A stretch of 64,000 bases of DNA from Curtobacterium flaccumfaciens (lineage in GTDB: Bacteria; Actinomycetota; Actinomycetes; Actinomycetales; Microbacteriaceae), in NCBI RefSeq assembly GCF_004361695.1, contig NZ_SNVW01000009.1, positions 1-64,000 on the forward strand. The letters are read 5' to 3'. The notes below the pieces were generated by a model. It had not been told where the DNA came from and searched no databases. It worked only from the letters and a program-made list of their open reading frames with translations. Positions 45,336 through 52,241 of the stretch are shown in pieces. How positions within the stretch are numbered: position 1 is the first letter of the stretch; the number at the start of each line of letters is the position of its first letter. The position numbers and the translations under genes were made by a program.

Positions 45336-45476
45336 TCAGCCGACCCAGAGCAGTGCGAGGCCGATGATGCCGGCGAAGACGACGGCGATCGCCACCTCGA
45401 GGAGGACCACGACCAGGTCGTCCCGCTGCGGGGCGTCGTCGAGGTCGGAGGGGCGGTGGGAGGGGATCGCTCGCAT
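45336..45476 (-). CDS. Small single-span membrane protein
   Basis: A 46-residue ORF: MRAIPSHRPSDLDDAPQRDD followed by one transmembrane helix rich in Val, Ile and Leu (LVVVLLEVAIAVVFAGIIGLALLWVG). Support comes from the TAGCGT -10 box 7 nt before the ATG (45484-45489), G/C-rich third codon positions and a terminator palindrome just beyond the stop. Function unknown; it may relate to the adjacent kinase. Confidence 0.6.
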   Translation of the reverse strand: MRAIPSHRPSDLDDAPQRDDLVVVLLEVAIAVVFAGIIGLALLWVG

Positions 45477-45578
45477 GACCGGGACGCTAGGGCGCGCTCG
45501 TGGCAGCCGTGCGGCGACGACCGCCGGTCGTGCCGGCGTGGTGCGGCGGATCCGCACGGCTGCGCCGAGCGATCCGAC

Positions 45579-45592
45579 ACGCAACTGACACA
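45579..45592. promoter_or_regulatory. ACGCAACTGACACA motif, second copy
   Basis: Matches 13 of 14 bases of the site at 42621. It lies about 100 nt upstream of the small membrane protein start. The pair brackets the two-component genes and suggests shared control. Confidence 0.4.
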
Positions 45593-45614
45593 CGGCCCGA
45601 CGTCGCGGGAGCCG

Positions 45615-46175
45615 TCAGCGGTACTGGGGCGGCCAGTCGAACGCCGGGGGCAGGTGCGGCACCTCGCCGACGGACGTCACCGCGAGCACGACCTCGCGGC
45701 GGTTCGTCAGCGCGATCGAGCGGGGGTCGCCGATGAATCGGCGCCCGTCCACCCACACCGTCAGCTCGCCGCGCAGGCCACCGACGCGCCAGGCGCTCAG
45801 CGGCACACCCCACTCGTCGAAGAACTGCCCGAGCGTGAAGGTCTGCCGGGTCGGCGACTCGACGTGCAGGATGCCCGACGTGTCGTGCGTGTGGAGCTGC
45901 GCGGCGAAGCGCTGCTCGTCCGAGTGCCCGACGTTCGCCGGGACGGTGACCGGGGCCTGGCCGTCGAGGATCGTCAGGTGCGTGTGCACGTGCTCGGCGA
46001 GGCGTTCACCCCACACGTTCCGGAGCCCCGCCGCGTCGGCGCGTTCGGCGAGCGCCGTCGGAGCCGGCCACGGGGGAGCGGTCCGGGTCGTGCCGGCCGC
46101 CGAGGTCGTGCCACCGGAGAGCAGCGCCAGGACGGTGAGCACCGCCAGCGCCAGCCCGACGACGGACGACCTCAC
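45615..46175 (-). CDS. Exported histidine-rich-motif protein of unknown function
   Basis: A 186-residue protein with a signal/anchor (SSVVGLALAVLTVLALLSGG) and an extracellular domain containing two conserved-looking His clusters, AEHVHTHLTILDGQAPVTVPANVG and AAQLHTHDTSGILHVESPT, then FTLGQFFDEWGVPLSAW. The HxH patterns suggest metal binding. I know similar actinobacterial exported proteins but no assigned function. GTG 46175 overlaps the aldo/keto reductase stop (GTGA). Confidence 0.75.
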   Translation of the reverse strand: MRSSVVGLALAVLTVLALLSGGTTSAAGTTRTAPPWPAPTALAERADAAGLRNVWGERLAEHVHTHLTILDGQAPVTVPANVGHSDEQRFAAQLHTHDTSGILHVESPTRQTFTLGQFFDEWGVPLSAWRVGGLRGELTVWVDGRRFIGDPRSIALTNRREVVLAVTSVGEVPHLPPAFDWPPQYR

Positions 46176-47152
46176 CACTTGTCGTGCACGCTCGCGCGGA
46201 ACCACTGGTCGTAGAGCTCGCGGACCGTCTCGTCGAGCCCTGGGACCTCCGGCAGGTCGCCCGCGCCGGCGTTCGACCGGGCCTGCTCCGGGTTGCGCGC
46301 GCCCGGGATCGCCGCGGTCACGCCCTCCTGCGCGATGACCCACGCGATGGCGGCCTGGGGGACGGACACCGCGTCCGGCAGCGAGGCAGCGAACGTCTGC
46401 GCCGCCTGCACGCCGTCGTCGAAGTCGACGCCGCTGAAGGTCTCGCCCTGGTCGAACGCCTCGCCGTGCCGGTTGTAGTTGCGGTGGTCGCCCTCGGCGA
46501 ACGACGTCTCCGTCGTGTACTTGCCGGACAGCAACCCCGATGCCAGCGGGACGCGCGCGAGGATGCCGACCCCTGCCTCCCGGGCCGCCGGCAGCACGCG
46601 GTCCAGCGGCTTCAGCCGGAACGCGTTGAGGATGATCTGGACGGTCGCGACGCCGGGCCGGGCGATCGCGGTGAGCGCCTGGTCGGTGGTCTCGACGCTG
46701 ACGCCGTAGGCGGCGACGGAGCCGTCGGCGACCAGCGCGTCGAGGGCGTCGTAGACCGCGTCGTCTTCGTAGACCGGGGTCGGCGGGCAGTGCAGCTGCA
46801 CCAGGTCGAGGGTGTCCTGCCGGAGGTTCCGCCGCGACCGGTCCACCCACTCGCGGAAGTTCGCGGCGACGTAGTTCGAGGGGACCTGCTCGGCGCGGCG
46901 GCCCATCTTCGTCGTGATCGTCAGCGGGACGTCGGGGTTCGCGGCACGCCATGTGCCGATGAGCTGCTCGCTGCGGCCGTCGCCGTAGACGTCGGCGGTG
47001 TCGAAGAGGGTGACGCCGGACTCGACGGAGGCGTCCATGACGGCGTTCGCGTCCGCTTCCGAGACCGGGCCCCAGTCACCGCCGAACTGCCAGGTGCCGA
47101 GGCCGACGGGGGAGACTTCGCGGCCGGTGCGACCGAGGGTGCGACTCTGCAT
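46172..47152 (-). CDS. Aldo/keto reductase
   Basis: A 326-residue NADPH-dependent TIM-barrel reductase. The catalytic Asp/Tyr lie in TLFDTADVYGDGRSEQLIG, Lys in ITTKMGRRAEQ and His in VQLHCPP; cofactor residues near AIPGARNPEQARSN are present. It resembles general-stress and YhdN-like reductases; the substrate is unknown. ATG 47152 has TACGCT 7 nt upstream (47160-47165). Confidence 0.93.
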   Translation of the reverse strand: MQSRTLGRTGREVSPVGLGTWQFGGDWGPVSEADANAVMDASVESGVTLFDTADVYGDGRSEQLIGTWRAANPDVPLTITTKMGRRAEQVPSNYVAANFREWVDRSRRNLRQDTLDLVQLHCPPTPVYEDDAVYDALDALVADGSVAAYGVSVETTDQALTAIARPGVATVQIILNAFRLKPLDRVLPAAREAGVGILARVPLASGLLSGKYTTETSFAEGDHRNYNRHGEAFDQGETFSGVDFDDGVQAAQTFAASLPDAVSVPQAAIAWVIAQEGVTAAIPGARNPEQARSNAGAGDLPEVPGLDETVRELYDQWFRASVHDKW

Positions 47153-47205
47153 GGGGTCGAGCGTAGTCAGCGGGTCAGGCGTGCTGTTCAGGCGGTGGGG
47201 CGGGC

Positions 47206-47272
47206 GGTTCGGTCGGTCGGGCGGTTCGGCGGCCTTCGGGTGGTTCGGTCGGTCGGGCCGTTCGGTCGGTCC
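47206..47272. repeat. GGTTCGGTCGGTC degenerate tandem repeat
   Basis: A low-complexity run built from GGTTCGG, GGTCGGTCGGGC and variants fills most of the gap between the aldo/keto reductase promoter and the end of the next membrane-protein gene. No gene is visible in it. Confidence 0.7.
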
Positions 47273-47274
47273 GT

Positions 47275-47802
47275 TCAGCCGATCGTGGAGACGCCGCGGC
47301 GCAGGAGCGCCCGTGCTGCGCGGGCGCGCGGGATGACCCAGACGGCGGCCCACAGGGCCATCGCGCTCCACAGCAGGATGAGCACCGTCGTGATGACGGC
47401 ACCGTGCTGGTCGCGCATCGACCACGTCATCGCGATCCACAGCACACCGAGCACGACCTTGCCCCAGCCCGCACCCTCGCGGTCGGCTTGGGCCTGCACA
47501 GCCGGGATCCACTGGTCCGCCGGTACCCCGGCCGGGATCGCCCCGTCCGCGATCCACTCGCGGACGGCGATCGAGCGTTCGTAGCCGCCCTCGGCACGCC
47601 ACGCGCGGCGCTGCAGCACGACACCGATCGCGGCTCCGACGGCTGCCGTGGGGATGCCCACCGAGACCAGCACGGTGGTCGTCGCCTCGGTCCACGAGGA
47701 CAGCACGAGCATGACGAGGACCACGGCGAACGCCGCACCCGTCACGCCCGCGCCGATGAGACGGAGCCGCCCGGCTTCGTCGAGGACCCCGACACCGTTC
47801 AC
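47275..47802 (-). CDS. Four-helix membrane protein of unknown function
   Basis: A 175-residue protein with two helix pairs: LIGAGVTGAAFAVVLVMLVLSSW and TTTVLVSVGIPTAAVGAAIGVVL, then a loop with ERSIAVREWIADGAIPAGVPADQW, then KVVLGVLWIAMTW and AVITTVLILLWSAMALWAAVWVI. A basic tail follows. No family is recognised. GTG 47802 is chosen because TACGCT (47810-47815) lies 7 nt upstream. Confidence 0.75.
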   Translation of the reverse strand: MNGVGVLDEAGRLRLIGAGVTGAAFAVVLVMLVLSSWTEATTTVLVSVGIPTAAVGAAIGVVLQRRAWRAEGGYERSIAVREWIADGAIPAGVPADQWIPAVQAQADREGAGWGKVVLGVLWIAMTWSMRDQHGAVITTVLILLWSAMALWAAVWVIPRARAARALLRRGVSTIG

Positions 47803-47937
47803 GGGGGAGAGCGTACCTGCGGTGCTGGGGACCGGGCCGTGCGTCGGTGTCCGGTGGTCGGCGCGCGGTGGTCGGGGCGGTCCGCGCCGCTTCGTGCCGT
47901 TGGGCACGTCGCGGCGACACCGTAGGATCGTGGACGA

Positions 47938-48010
47938 GGGCCTTTAGCTCAGCTGGTAGAGCGCCACGTTTACACCGTGGATGTCGTCGGTTCGATCCCG
48001 GCAGGGCCCA
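47938..48010 (+). tRNA. tRNA-Val (TAC)
   Basis: A 73-nt cloverleaf: acceptor GGGCCTT with AGGGCCC, D-arm GCTCAGCTGGTAGAGC, anticodon stem CCACG/CGTGG with loop TTTACAC (anticodon TAC), T-arm GTCGG-TTCGATC-CCGGC, discriminator A, CCA not encoded. A TAGGAT -10 box lies at about 47923-47928. Its 3' half is overlapped on the opposite strand by the end of a GNAT gene. Confidence 0.95.
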
Positions 48011-48533
48011 CCGTCGACGACTCCGTGCCAGTCGTTTCCCGCTGTCCTCCCGACCCGTCCCCGAGCGCCCGGGCGTAGTCGACCGTCGGGTACGGCACGA
48101 AGCCGAGGGATTCGTACAGCGCTCGTGCCGGAGCGTGGAACTCGTCACCCCCGGTACCGATGTGCACCACCGTGACGCCCTGCTGCTCGAGTCTCCGCAG
48201 CACCGCCGAGCACAGGGCCCGCGCAACGCCTCGACGTCGGGCATCGGGGTGGACGGCGACCATCTCCAGTCGCCCCGAGTCCCCGGTGGTGTTCCAGCCG
48301 ACGTACCCGAGGGGTCGGCCGTCCTCCTCCGCCAGGGTGATGAACCGACCGTCGTCGGGCGCGAGCAGGGACGGTACCTCGTGCCGGTAGTCGTCCTCCC
48401 AGTGCCCGTGGTCGTGTGCGGTCACGTCGGGTCGGAGCTGCACGAGCGAGCCGGCGAGCAGCGGCCGGAAGGTCTCGATCGTCAACTCGGTCAGCGCGGG
48501 CAGGTCGAGCGGTGTGCAGTCGCGGATGTGCAT
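47970..48533 (-). CDS. GNAT-family N-acetyltransferase overlapping tRNA-Val
   Basis: A 187-residue GNAT acyltransferase. The acetyl-CoA loop is MVAVHPDARRRGVARALCSAVL, preceded by GRPLGYVGWNTTGDSG and followed by VVHIGTGGDEFHAPARALYESLGFVPYPTVDY. The core ends about 25 residues before the stop. The last 13 residues (VGPAGIEPTTSTV) are the antisense reading of the tRNA-Val 3' half, a peptide that arises when a gene runs into a tRNA on the other strand. Either the gene has lost its original stop or the tail is tolerated. Substrate unknown. Confidence 0.85.
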   Translation of the reverse strand: MHIRDCTPLDLPALTELTIETFRPLLAGSLVQLRPDVTAHDHGHWEDDYRHEVPSLLAPDDGRFITLAEEDGRPLGYVGWNTTGDSGRLEMVAVHPDARRRGVARALCSAVLRRLEQQGVTVVHIGTGGDEFHAPARALYESLGFVPYPTVDYARALGDGSGGQRETTGTESSTVGPAGIEPTTSTV

Positions 48534-48730
48534 TGTCGTACCTCGTTCGTGAGCAGTCTGAAGGCTCCACCCCGGGATCGGGGTGGAGGGGGATCGACGG
48601 CCGTGCCGTCCCTTCAGTCGCGCGTGCGCCAGCTCGCGAAGCAGTCCATGCGGCCACGGTACTTCGGCCGGTGGTCGGGTGTTCGAACGGCTCGACCAGG
48701 AGAGCCCGTTGGTCGGGTGGACATGCAAGA

Positions 48731-48750
48731 ATCTGCGTATGGATGCAGAT
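48731..48750. promoter_or_regulatory. ATCTGC-N8-GCAGAT operator over the arsR-family start
   Basis: A perfect 6+8+6 inverted repeat spans the ATG of the ArsR-type regulator (48739). ArsR/SmtB repressors bind such palindromes at their own promoters, so autoregulation released by metal is likely. Confidence 0.55.
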
Positions 48751-49110
48751 AGCAGGTGCGGCCGTCACGTCGACAACGAGTACGTCGAACTGGCGGTCGA
48801 GGTGTTCAGCATGCTCGCCGATGCGACCCGGGTGCGGATCGTGCTGGCGCTCTCCGGCGGCGAACTGCCTGTGAACGACCTCGCCGCGCAGGTCGGCAAG
48901 TCCCCGGCCGCGGTGTCGCAGCACCTCGCCAAGCTGCGCCTGGCTCGCGTGGTCGCCACTCGACAGGAGGGCACTCGGGTCTTCTACCGGCTGACGAACG
49001 AGCACGCCCGACAGCTCGTGTCGGACGCGATCTTCCAGGCCGAGCACCAGCTCGACCGCACCCCAGCCCACCACCACGACGGAGCCTCGCGTGCCGACCG
49101 CACTGCGTAG
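48739..49110 (+). CDS. ArsR/SmtB-family metal-responsive repressor
   Basis: A 123-residue winged-helix repressor. The recognition region is NDLAAQVGKSPAAVSQHLAKLRLARVVATRQEGTRVFYRL. The C-terminal helix carries metal-type ligands (TNEHARQLVSDAIFQAEHQLDRTPAHHHDGAS), and the N-terminus adds Cys and His (DSRCGRHVDNEY). This fits Zn/Ni/Co-sensing SmtB-like proteins more than arsenic sensors. ATG 48739 lies inside a palindrome. Its 3' end overlaps the transporter gene by 20 nt. Confidence 0.88.
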   Translation: MDADSRCGRHVDNEYVELAVEVFSMLADATRVRIVLALSGGELPVNDLAAQVGKSPAAVSQHLAKLRLARVVATRQEGTRVFYRLTNEHARQLVSDAIFQAEHQLDRTPAHHHDGASRADRTA

Positions 49111-50134
49111 CCGCGGCGTCCAGGCTGCGCTGCTCTCCGCGGTGCTCTTCGGGGCGGGGACCCCGGCGGCGAAGCTGCTCCTCGATTCGGTCAGCCCGTT
49201 CATGCTCGCCGGACTGCTCTACACCGGGTCGGGCCTCGGGCTCGGTCTCATCCGACTCGTCCGACTGTCGCCGCGCGTGCACCTCGCTCGAGACGAGCGT
49301 CTGCCCCTCGCCGGTGCGATCCTGTTCGGCGGCGTCCTCGGGCCGGTACTCCTGCTGATCGGCCTGGTGAACACGCCCGCTTCTGGGGCGTCGTTGCTGC
49401 TCAACGCCGAGGGCGTCGCGACCGCACTGCTGGCCTGGTTCGTGTTCCGCGAGAACTTCGACCGCCGCATCGCACTCGGGATGCTCGCCATCGTCGCCGG
49501 AGCCGTCGTGCTGACCGTCCCGGCCGGGATCGAGTTCGGCAGCGCCTGGCCGTCGCTGGCGATCCTCGGCGCGTGCCTGTCGTGGGGCATCGACAACAAC
49601 CTCACCCGGAAGGTCGCCATCCACGACGCGTCGTGGCTCGCCGCCGTCAAGGGTGGGGTCGCCGGACCCGTCAACCTGGTCCTGGCATTCATCCTCGGCG
49701 CGCAGCTGCCCGCCCTCGGGAACGTCGCCGCTGCGATGGTGGTCGGGTTCTTCGCCTACGGCGTGAGCCTGGTGCTCTTCATCGTCGCACTCCGCCACGT
49801 CGGCACCGCCCGCGCCGGCGCCTACTACTCGGTCGCGCCGTTCTTCGGCGCCGTCCTCGCGATCGTGCTCGGCGAACCCGTGACCGTGCCCCTCGTCATC
49901 GCCGGCATCCTCATGGCCGTCGGCATCTGGCTCCACCTCACCGAGCGACACGAACACGAGCACACCCACGAGGCCATCACCCACGACCACTGGCACCACC
50001 ACGACGAGCACCACCAGCACGAGCATGCCGAACCCGTCGCCGCAGGGACCTGGCACCGGCACGAGCACACCCACGAGCCGATCACCCACACGCACGAGCA
50101 CTACCCCGACAGCCACCACCGCCACACGCACTGA
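49091..50134 (+). CDS. DMT-family exporter with histidine-rich C-terminal tail
   Basis: A 347-residue protein with ten EamA/DMT-type helices (AALLSAVLFGAGTPAAKLLL, EGVATALLAWFVFRENFDRRIALG, GVSLVLFIVALRHVGTARAGAYYSVAPFFGAVLAIVLGE). A 65-residue cytoplasmic tail follows, holding over twenty His in HxH and HHH clusters. The tail and the co-transcribed ArsR-type repressor point to export of a divalent metal (Zn, Ni, Co or Cd). No DMT metal exporter of this architecture is known to me by name, so the substrate is inference. GTG 49091 is used; it overlaps the repressor stop. Confidence 0.88.
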   Translation: MPTALRSRGVQAALLSAVLFGAGTPAAKLLLDSVSPFMLAGLLYTGSGLGLGLIRLVRLSPRVHLARDERLPLAGAILFGGVLGPVLLLIGLVNTPASGASLLLNAEGVATALLAWFVFRENFDRRIALGMLAIVAGAVVLTVPAGIEFGSAWPSLAILGACLSWGIDNNLTRKVAIHDASWLAAVKGGVAGPVNLVLAFILGAQLPALGNVAAAMVVGFFAYGVSLVLFIVALRHVGTARAGAYYSVAPFFGAVLAIVLGEPVTVPLVIAGILMAVGIWLHLTERHEHEHTHEAITHDHWHHHDEHHQHEHAEPVAAGTWHRHEHTHEPITHTHEHYPDSHHRHTH

Positions 50135-50602
50135 CGCCGTCGCGATCGCGGATCGCCGGTCGGGGGGCGAGCTCGGAAGCGAGGAGACGCAGCGCAGCCG
50201 TCGCGATGACCGTGACGCCGGGGAGGAGACCGCCCGCGGCTGCGATGACGCTCAGCACCGGCCGGCAGTCGGTGCGTGCGCGTCGAGGCCGGATGAGTGG
50301 GCTTCATGGCCGGTTGCTACCCGGTCTCGCCCGGACTCTGCACGGGCCGCTCGAACTGGACCTCGGCGGCCCGGGTGGCGGCCGGAGGCAGCTGGAGCCG
50401 CAGGACGACCGCATCGTCGTCTCGGCGCTCGCCCCGGACGCGGCACCGTTGTCGCAGCGTGTCACCCCGACCTCGGAGAGCTTCCTCGCCTGGGCGACGA
50501 AGCGCCTCCCGTGGCGTGGCAACGCCGAACTCACCGACGACTCGGACGCCGACTTCCTGGACGCCCTGAACCTCATCTAGTCCACGTCCAGAAGCCGACC
50601 CG
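50135..50602. other. Gap with gene remnants after the DMT exporter
   Basis: No complete known gene is visible. On the plus strand, ATG 50293 to stop 50580 encodes 95 residues whose last 75 show strongly G/C-biased third positions and a protein-like acidic end (PTSESFLAWATKRLPWRG, DDSDADFLDALNLI). The first codons do not, so it looks like the 3' remnant of a gene. On the minus strand, GTG 50258 opens a short frame with a hydrophobic stretch (VIAAAGGLLPGVTVIATAAL), also codon-biased. I cannot name either. Confidence 0.4.
50293..50580 (+). pseudogene. Possible 5'-truncated gene remnant
   Basis: A 95-codon frame. The codon pattern becomes coding-like only from about codon 16 onward, through RIVVSALAPDAAPLSQRVTP and FLAWATKRLPWRGNAELTDD. 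No ribosome-binding site or promoter supports the ATG. It could be an intact small gene of unknown type or the tail of a lost one. Confidence 0.35.
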
Positions 50603-51298
50603 CTACCGGGACGGCGTGATGGTCAGTTCGGCGACCTCGACCACCGCGTCCGAGGGCATGTCGGGGTAGTAGTTCTCCCGGAGCTGCTGCGCGAAGCGGT
50701 GCATGTCGGTTCCGGGCGGTTGGTGTGCCTGTTCGGCCGTGAGGGTGTCGAGGCGGTACTGCTGCACGGCGGTCACGGTGCCGGCGACGGCCTCCGCCGT
50801 CGGGTGCTCGTCGAAGACGAAGACCGCCGATCCCACCGGTACGGACTCGTTCCACCGAACGGTGGTGACCTTCTCGCCGGTCATCATCGCTTCGTGGTGC
50901 TTCCGGTGGAAGTGGATCGTGTGCACCGCTGCACCCCGTCCGACCAGCGCGTGCCGGACACCGCCGGCGGGTGATGCGACGTCCCCGACGAACCGGGGGA
51001 TGACGTGCACGTGCGCGTGGAAGACGGTCTGGCCGGCTGCTGCTCCGTCGTTGAACCCGACGTTGTACCCGTCCGGATGGTGCGCCTCGTCGAGATGCTC
51101 CTTCACGGCTGAGACGAGCTCCGCCATCGCGGCGACCTCCGCCACCGTCGCGTCGAACCAGCTCACGATGGGCCGCTTGGGGATGACCAGGGTGTGCCCG
51201 GGCGAGACCGGGTGCGCGTCGCGGATCGCGAACGTCAAGGCGTTGTGCGCCAACCACTCATCGCTCGGGACCTGTTCGAACACCGACGTCGTCGTCAT
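50603..51298 (-). CDS. HIT-ASCH fusion protein
   Basis: A 231-residue two-domain protein. The N-terminal HIT domain (about 1-120) has NALTFAIRDAHPVSPGHTLVIPKR and the nucleotide-hydrolase triad HAHVHVIPR (His94, His96, His98). The C-terminal part (about 125-225) looks like an ASCH/PUA-like RNA-binding domain: HFHRKHHEAMMTGEKVTTVRWNESVPVGSAVFVFD, VAGTVTAVQQYRLDTLTAEQ, FAQQLRENYYPDMPSDAVVEVAEL. HIT enzymes hydrolyse or transfer nucleotides; ASCH domains act on RNA or modified nucleosides. A fused pair suggests an RNA- or cap-related nucleotidase, which is inference. The start has GAGTGGGAG upstream. Confidence 0.82.
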   Translation of the reverse strand: MTTTSVFEQVPSDEWLAHNALTFAIRDAHPVSPGHTLVIPKRPIVSWFDATVAEVAAMAELVSAVKEHLDEAHHPDGYNVGFNDGAAAGQTVFHAHVHVIPRFVGDVASPAGGVRHALVGRGAAVHTIHFHRKHHEAMMTGEKVTTVRWNESVPVGSAVFVFDEHPTAEAVAGTVTAVQQYRLDTLTAEQAHQPPGTDMHRFAQQLRENYYPDMPSDAVVEVAELTITPSR

Positions 51299-51340
51299 GC
51301 TCCCACTCAACCCCGTTTCCACGGCTCGCTCAACCACCGA

Positions 51341-52060
51341 CTAGTGCGACGCGTGCGGACCTGAGTGGACGCGGAAGGCGACCGCGCCGGCGACGTACCG
51401 GTCGTCCCCGAGCTCGATGGGCCGTCCGTCCGCGCCGGCGCTGAGCCGCAGCGAGCGCAGCAACGGCGAGCCTTCGGGTACCCGGAGGTACGCGGCATCG
51501 GCTGCGGACGCGGCGACCGCGTCGATCGTGCTCTCCGCGGAGGCGATGGTCACACCGAACCGGTCCTCCATGGCGGCTGCGACCGAGGACTGCCAGTCGG
51601 GCATCGAGCGGATGATCTCGGCCATCCACGCGGGGTACGTGCTGCGCTCGACCATGACGTCTCGGCCGTCCAGCGACCGGATCCTGGTGACGTGCAGGAC
51701 GCGTTCGCCGGGTTCTGCCCTGAGCCGTCGACGCTCGACGACGGTCGCGACGACTTCGTCGACGGACACCACCTGGCCACCAGGGTTGAGTCCTCGTGCC
51801 CGAGCCCACTGTGCGAACGACTCGAGCCGGCCGGGGTCCTGGCTCTGCTCGGCCGTGGTGATCCGCCAGCGCGATCCGGGACGGGCATCGAGGACGCCCT
51901 GCGCACGCAGCTGTGTGAGGGCGTTCCGGATGGTGCCGCGCGCGACGCCGTAGTCCGCGGCGAGGGCGTGTTCGGACGGCAGCGGGCGCTCCGGGTCGAA
52001 CTCGTCCCGCAGGATGCGATCGGCGACGTCGGCCGCGATGAGTCGGTAGTGGGTCAGCAC
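51341..52060 (-). CDS. GntR/HutC-family transcriptional regulator
   Basis: A 239-residue regulator: GntR winged helix (ILRDEFDPERPLPSEHALAADYGVARGTIRNALTQLRAQGVL) and UTRA effector domain (VLHVTRIRSLDGRDVMVERSTYPAWMAEII, PLLRSLRLSAGADGRPIELGDDRYVAGAVAFRV). HutC-type regulators sense sugars, amino acids or phosphonates. GTG 52060 gives the family start LTHYRLIAADVADRI. It is divergent from the phospholipase pair and may regulate it, or the HIT-ASCH gene downstream. Confidence 0.9.
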   Translation of the reverse strand: MLTHYRLIAADVADRILRDEFDPERPLPSEHALAADYGVARGTIRNALTQLRAQGVLDARPGSRWRITTAEQSQDPGRLESFAQWARARGLNPGGQVVSVDEVVATVVERRRLRAEPGERVLHVTRIRSLDGRDVMVERSTYPAWMAEIIRSMPDWQSSVAAAMEDRFGVTIASAESTIDAVAASAADAAYLRVPEGSPLLRSLRLSAGADGRPIELGDDRYVAGAVAFRVHSGPHASH

Positions 52061-52241
52061 GAGGCGATCCTCCGACGGCGTCCTGACCAGCTGGCTGCCG
52101 TCGAGTTGCCTGCAACGGAACCGATCGTGTCGGTCCGGTGGCCGGGGACCTGGACAGGTCGGTCCGATCCTCCCGTCCGCGTTCACCGCGTCGCAACGGG
52201 CGGTCAAGGCGCGATTCAGCGGCCACCGCTGTCATGCACGG

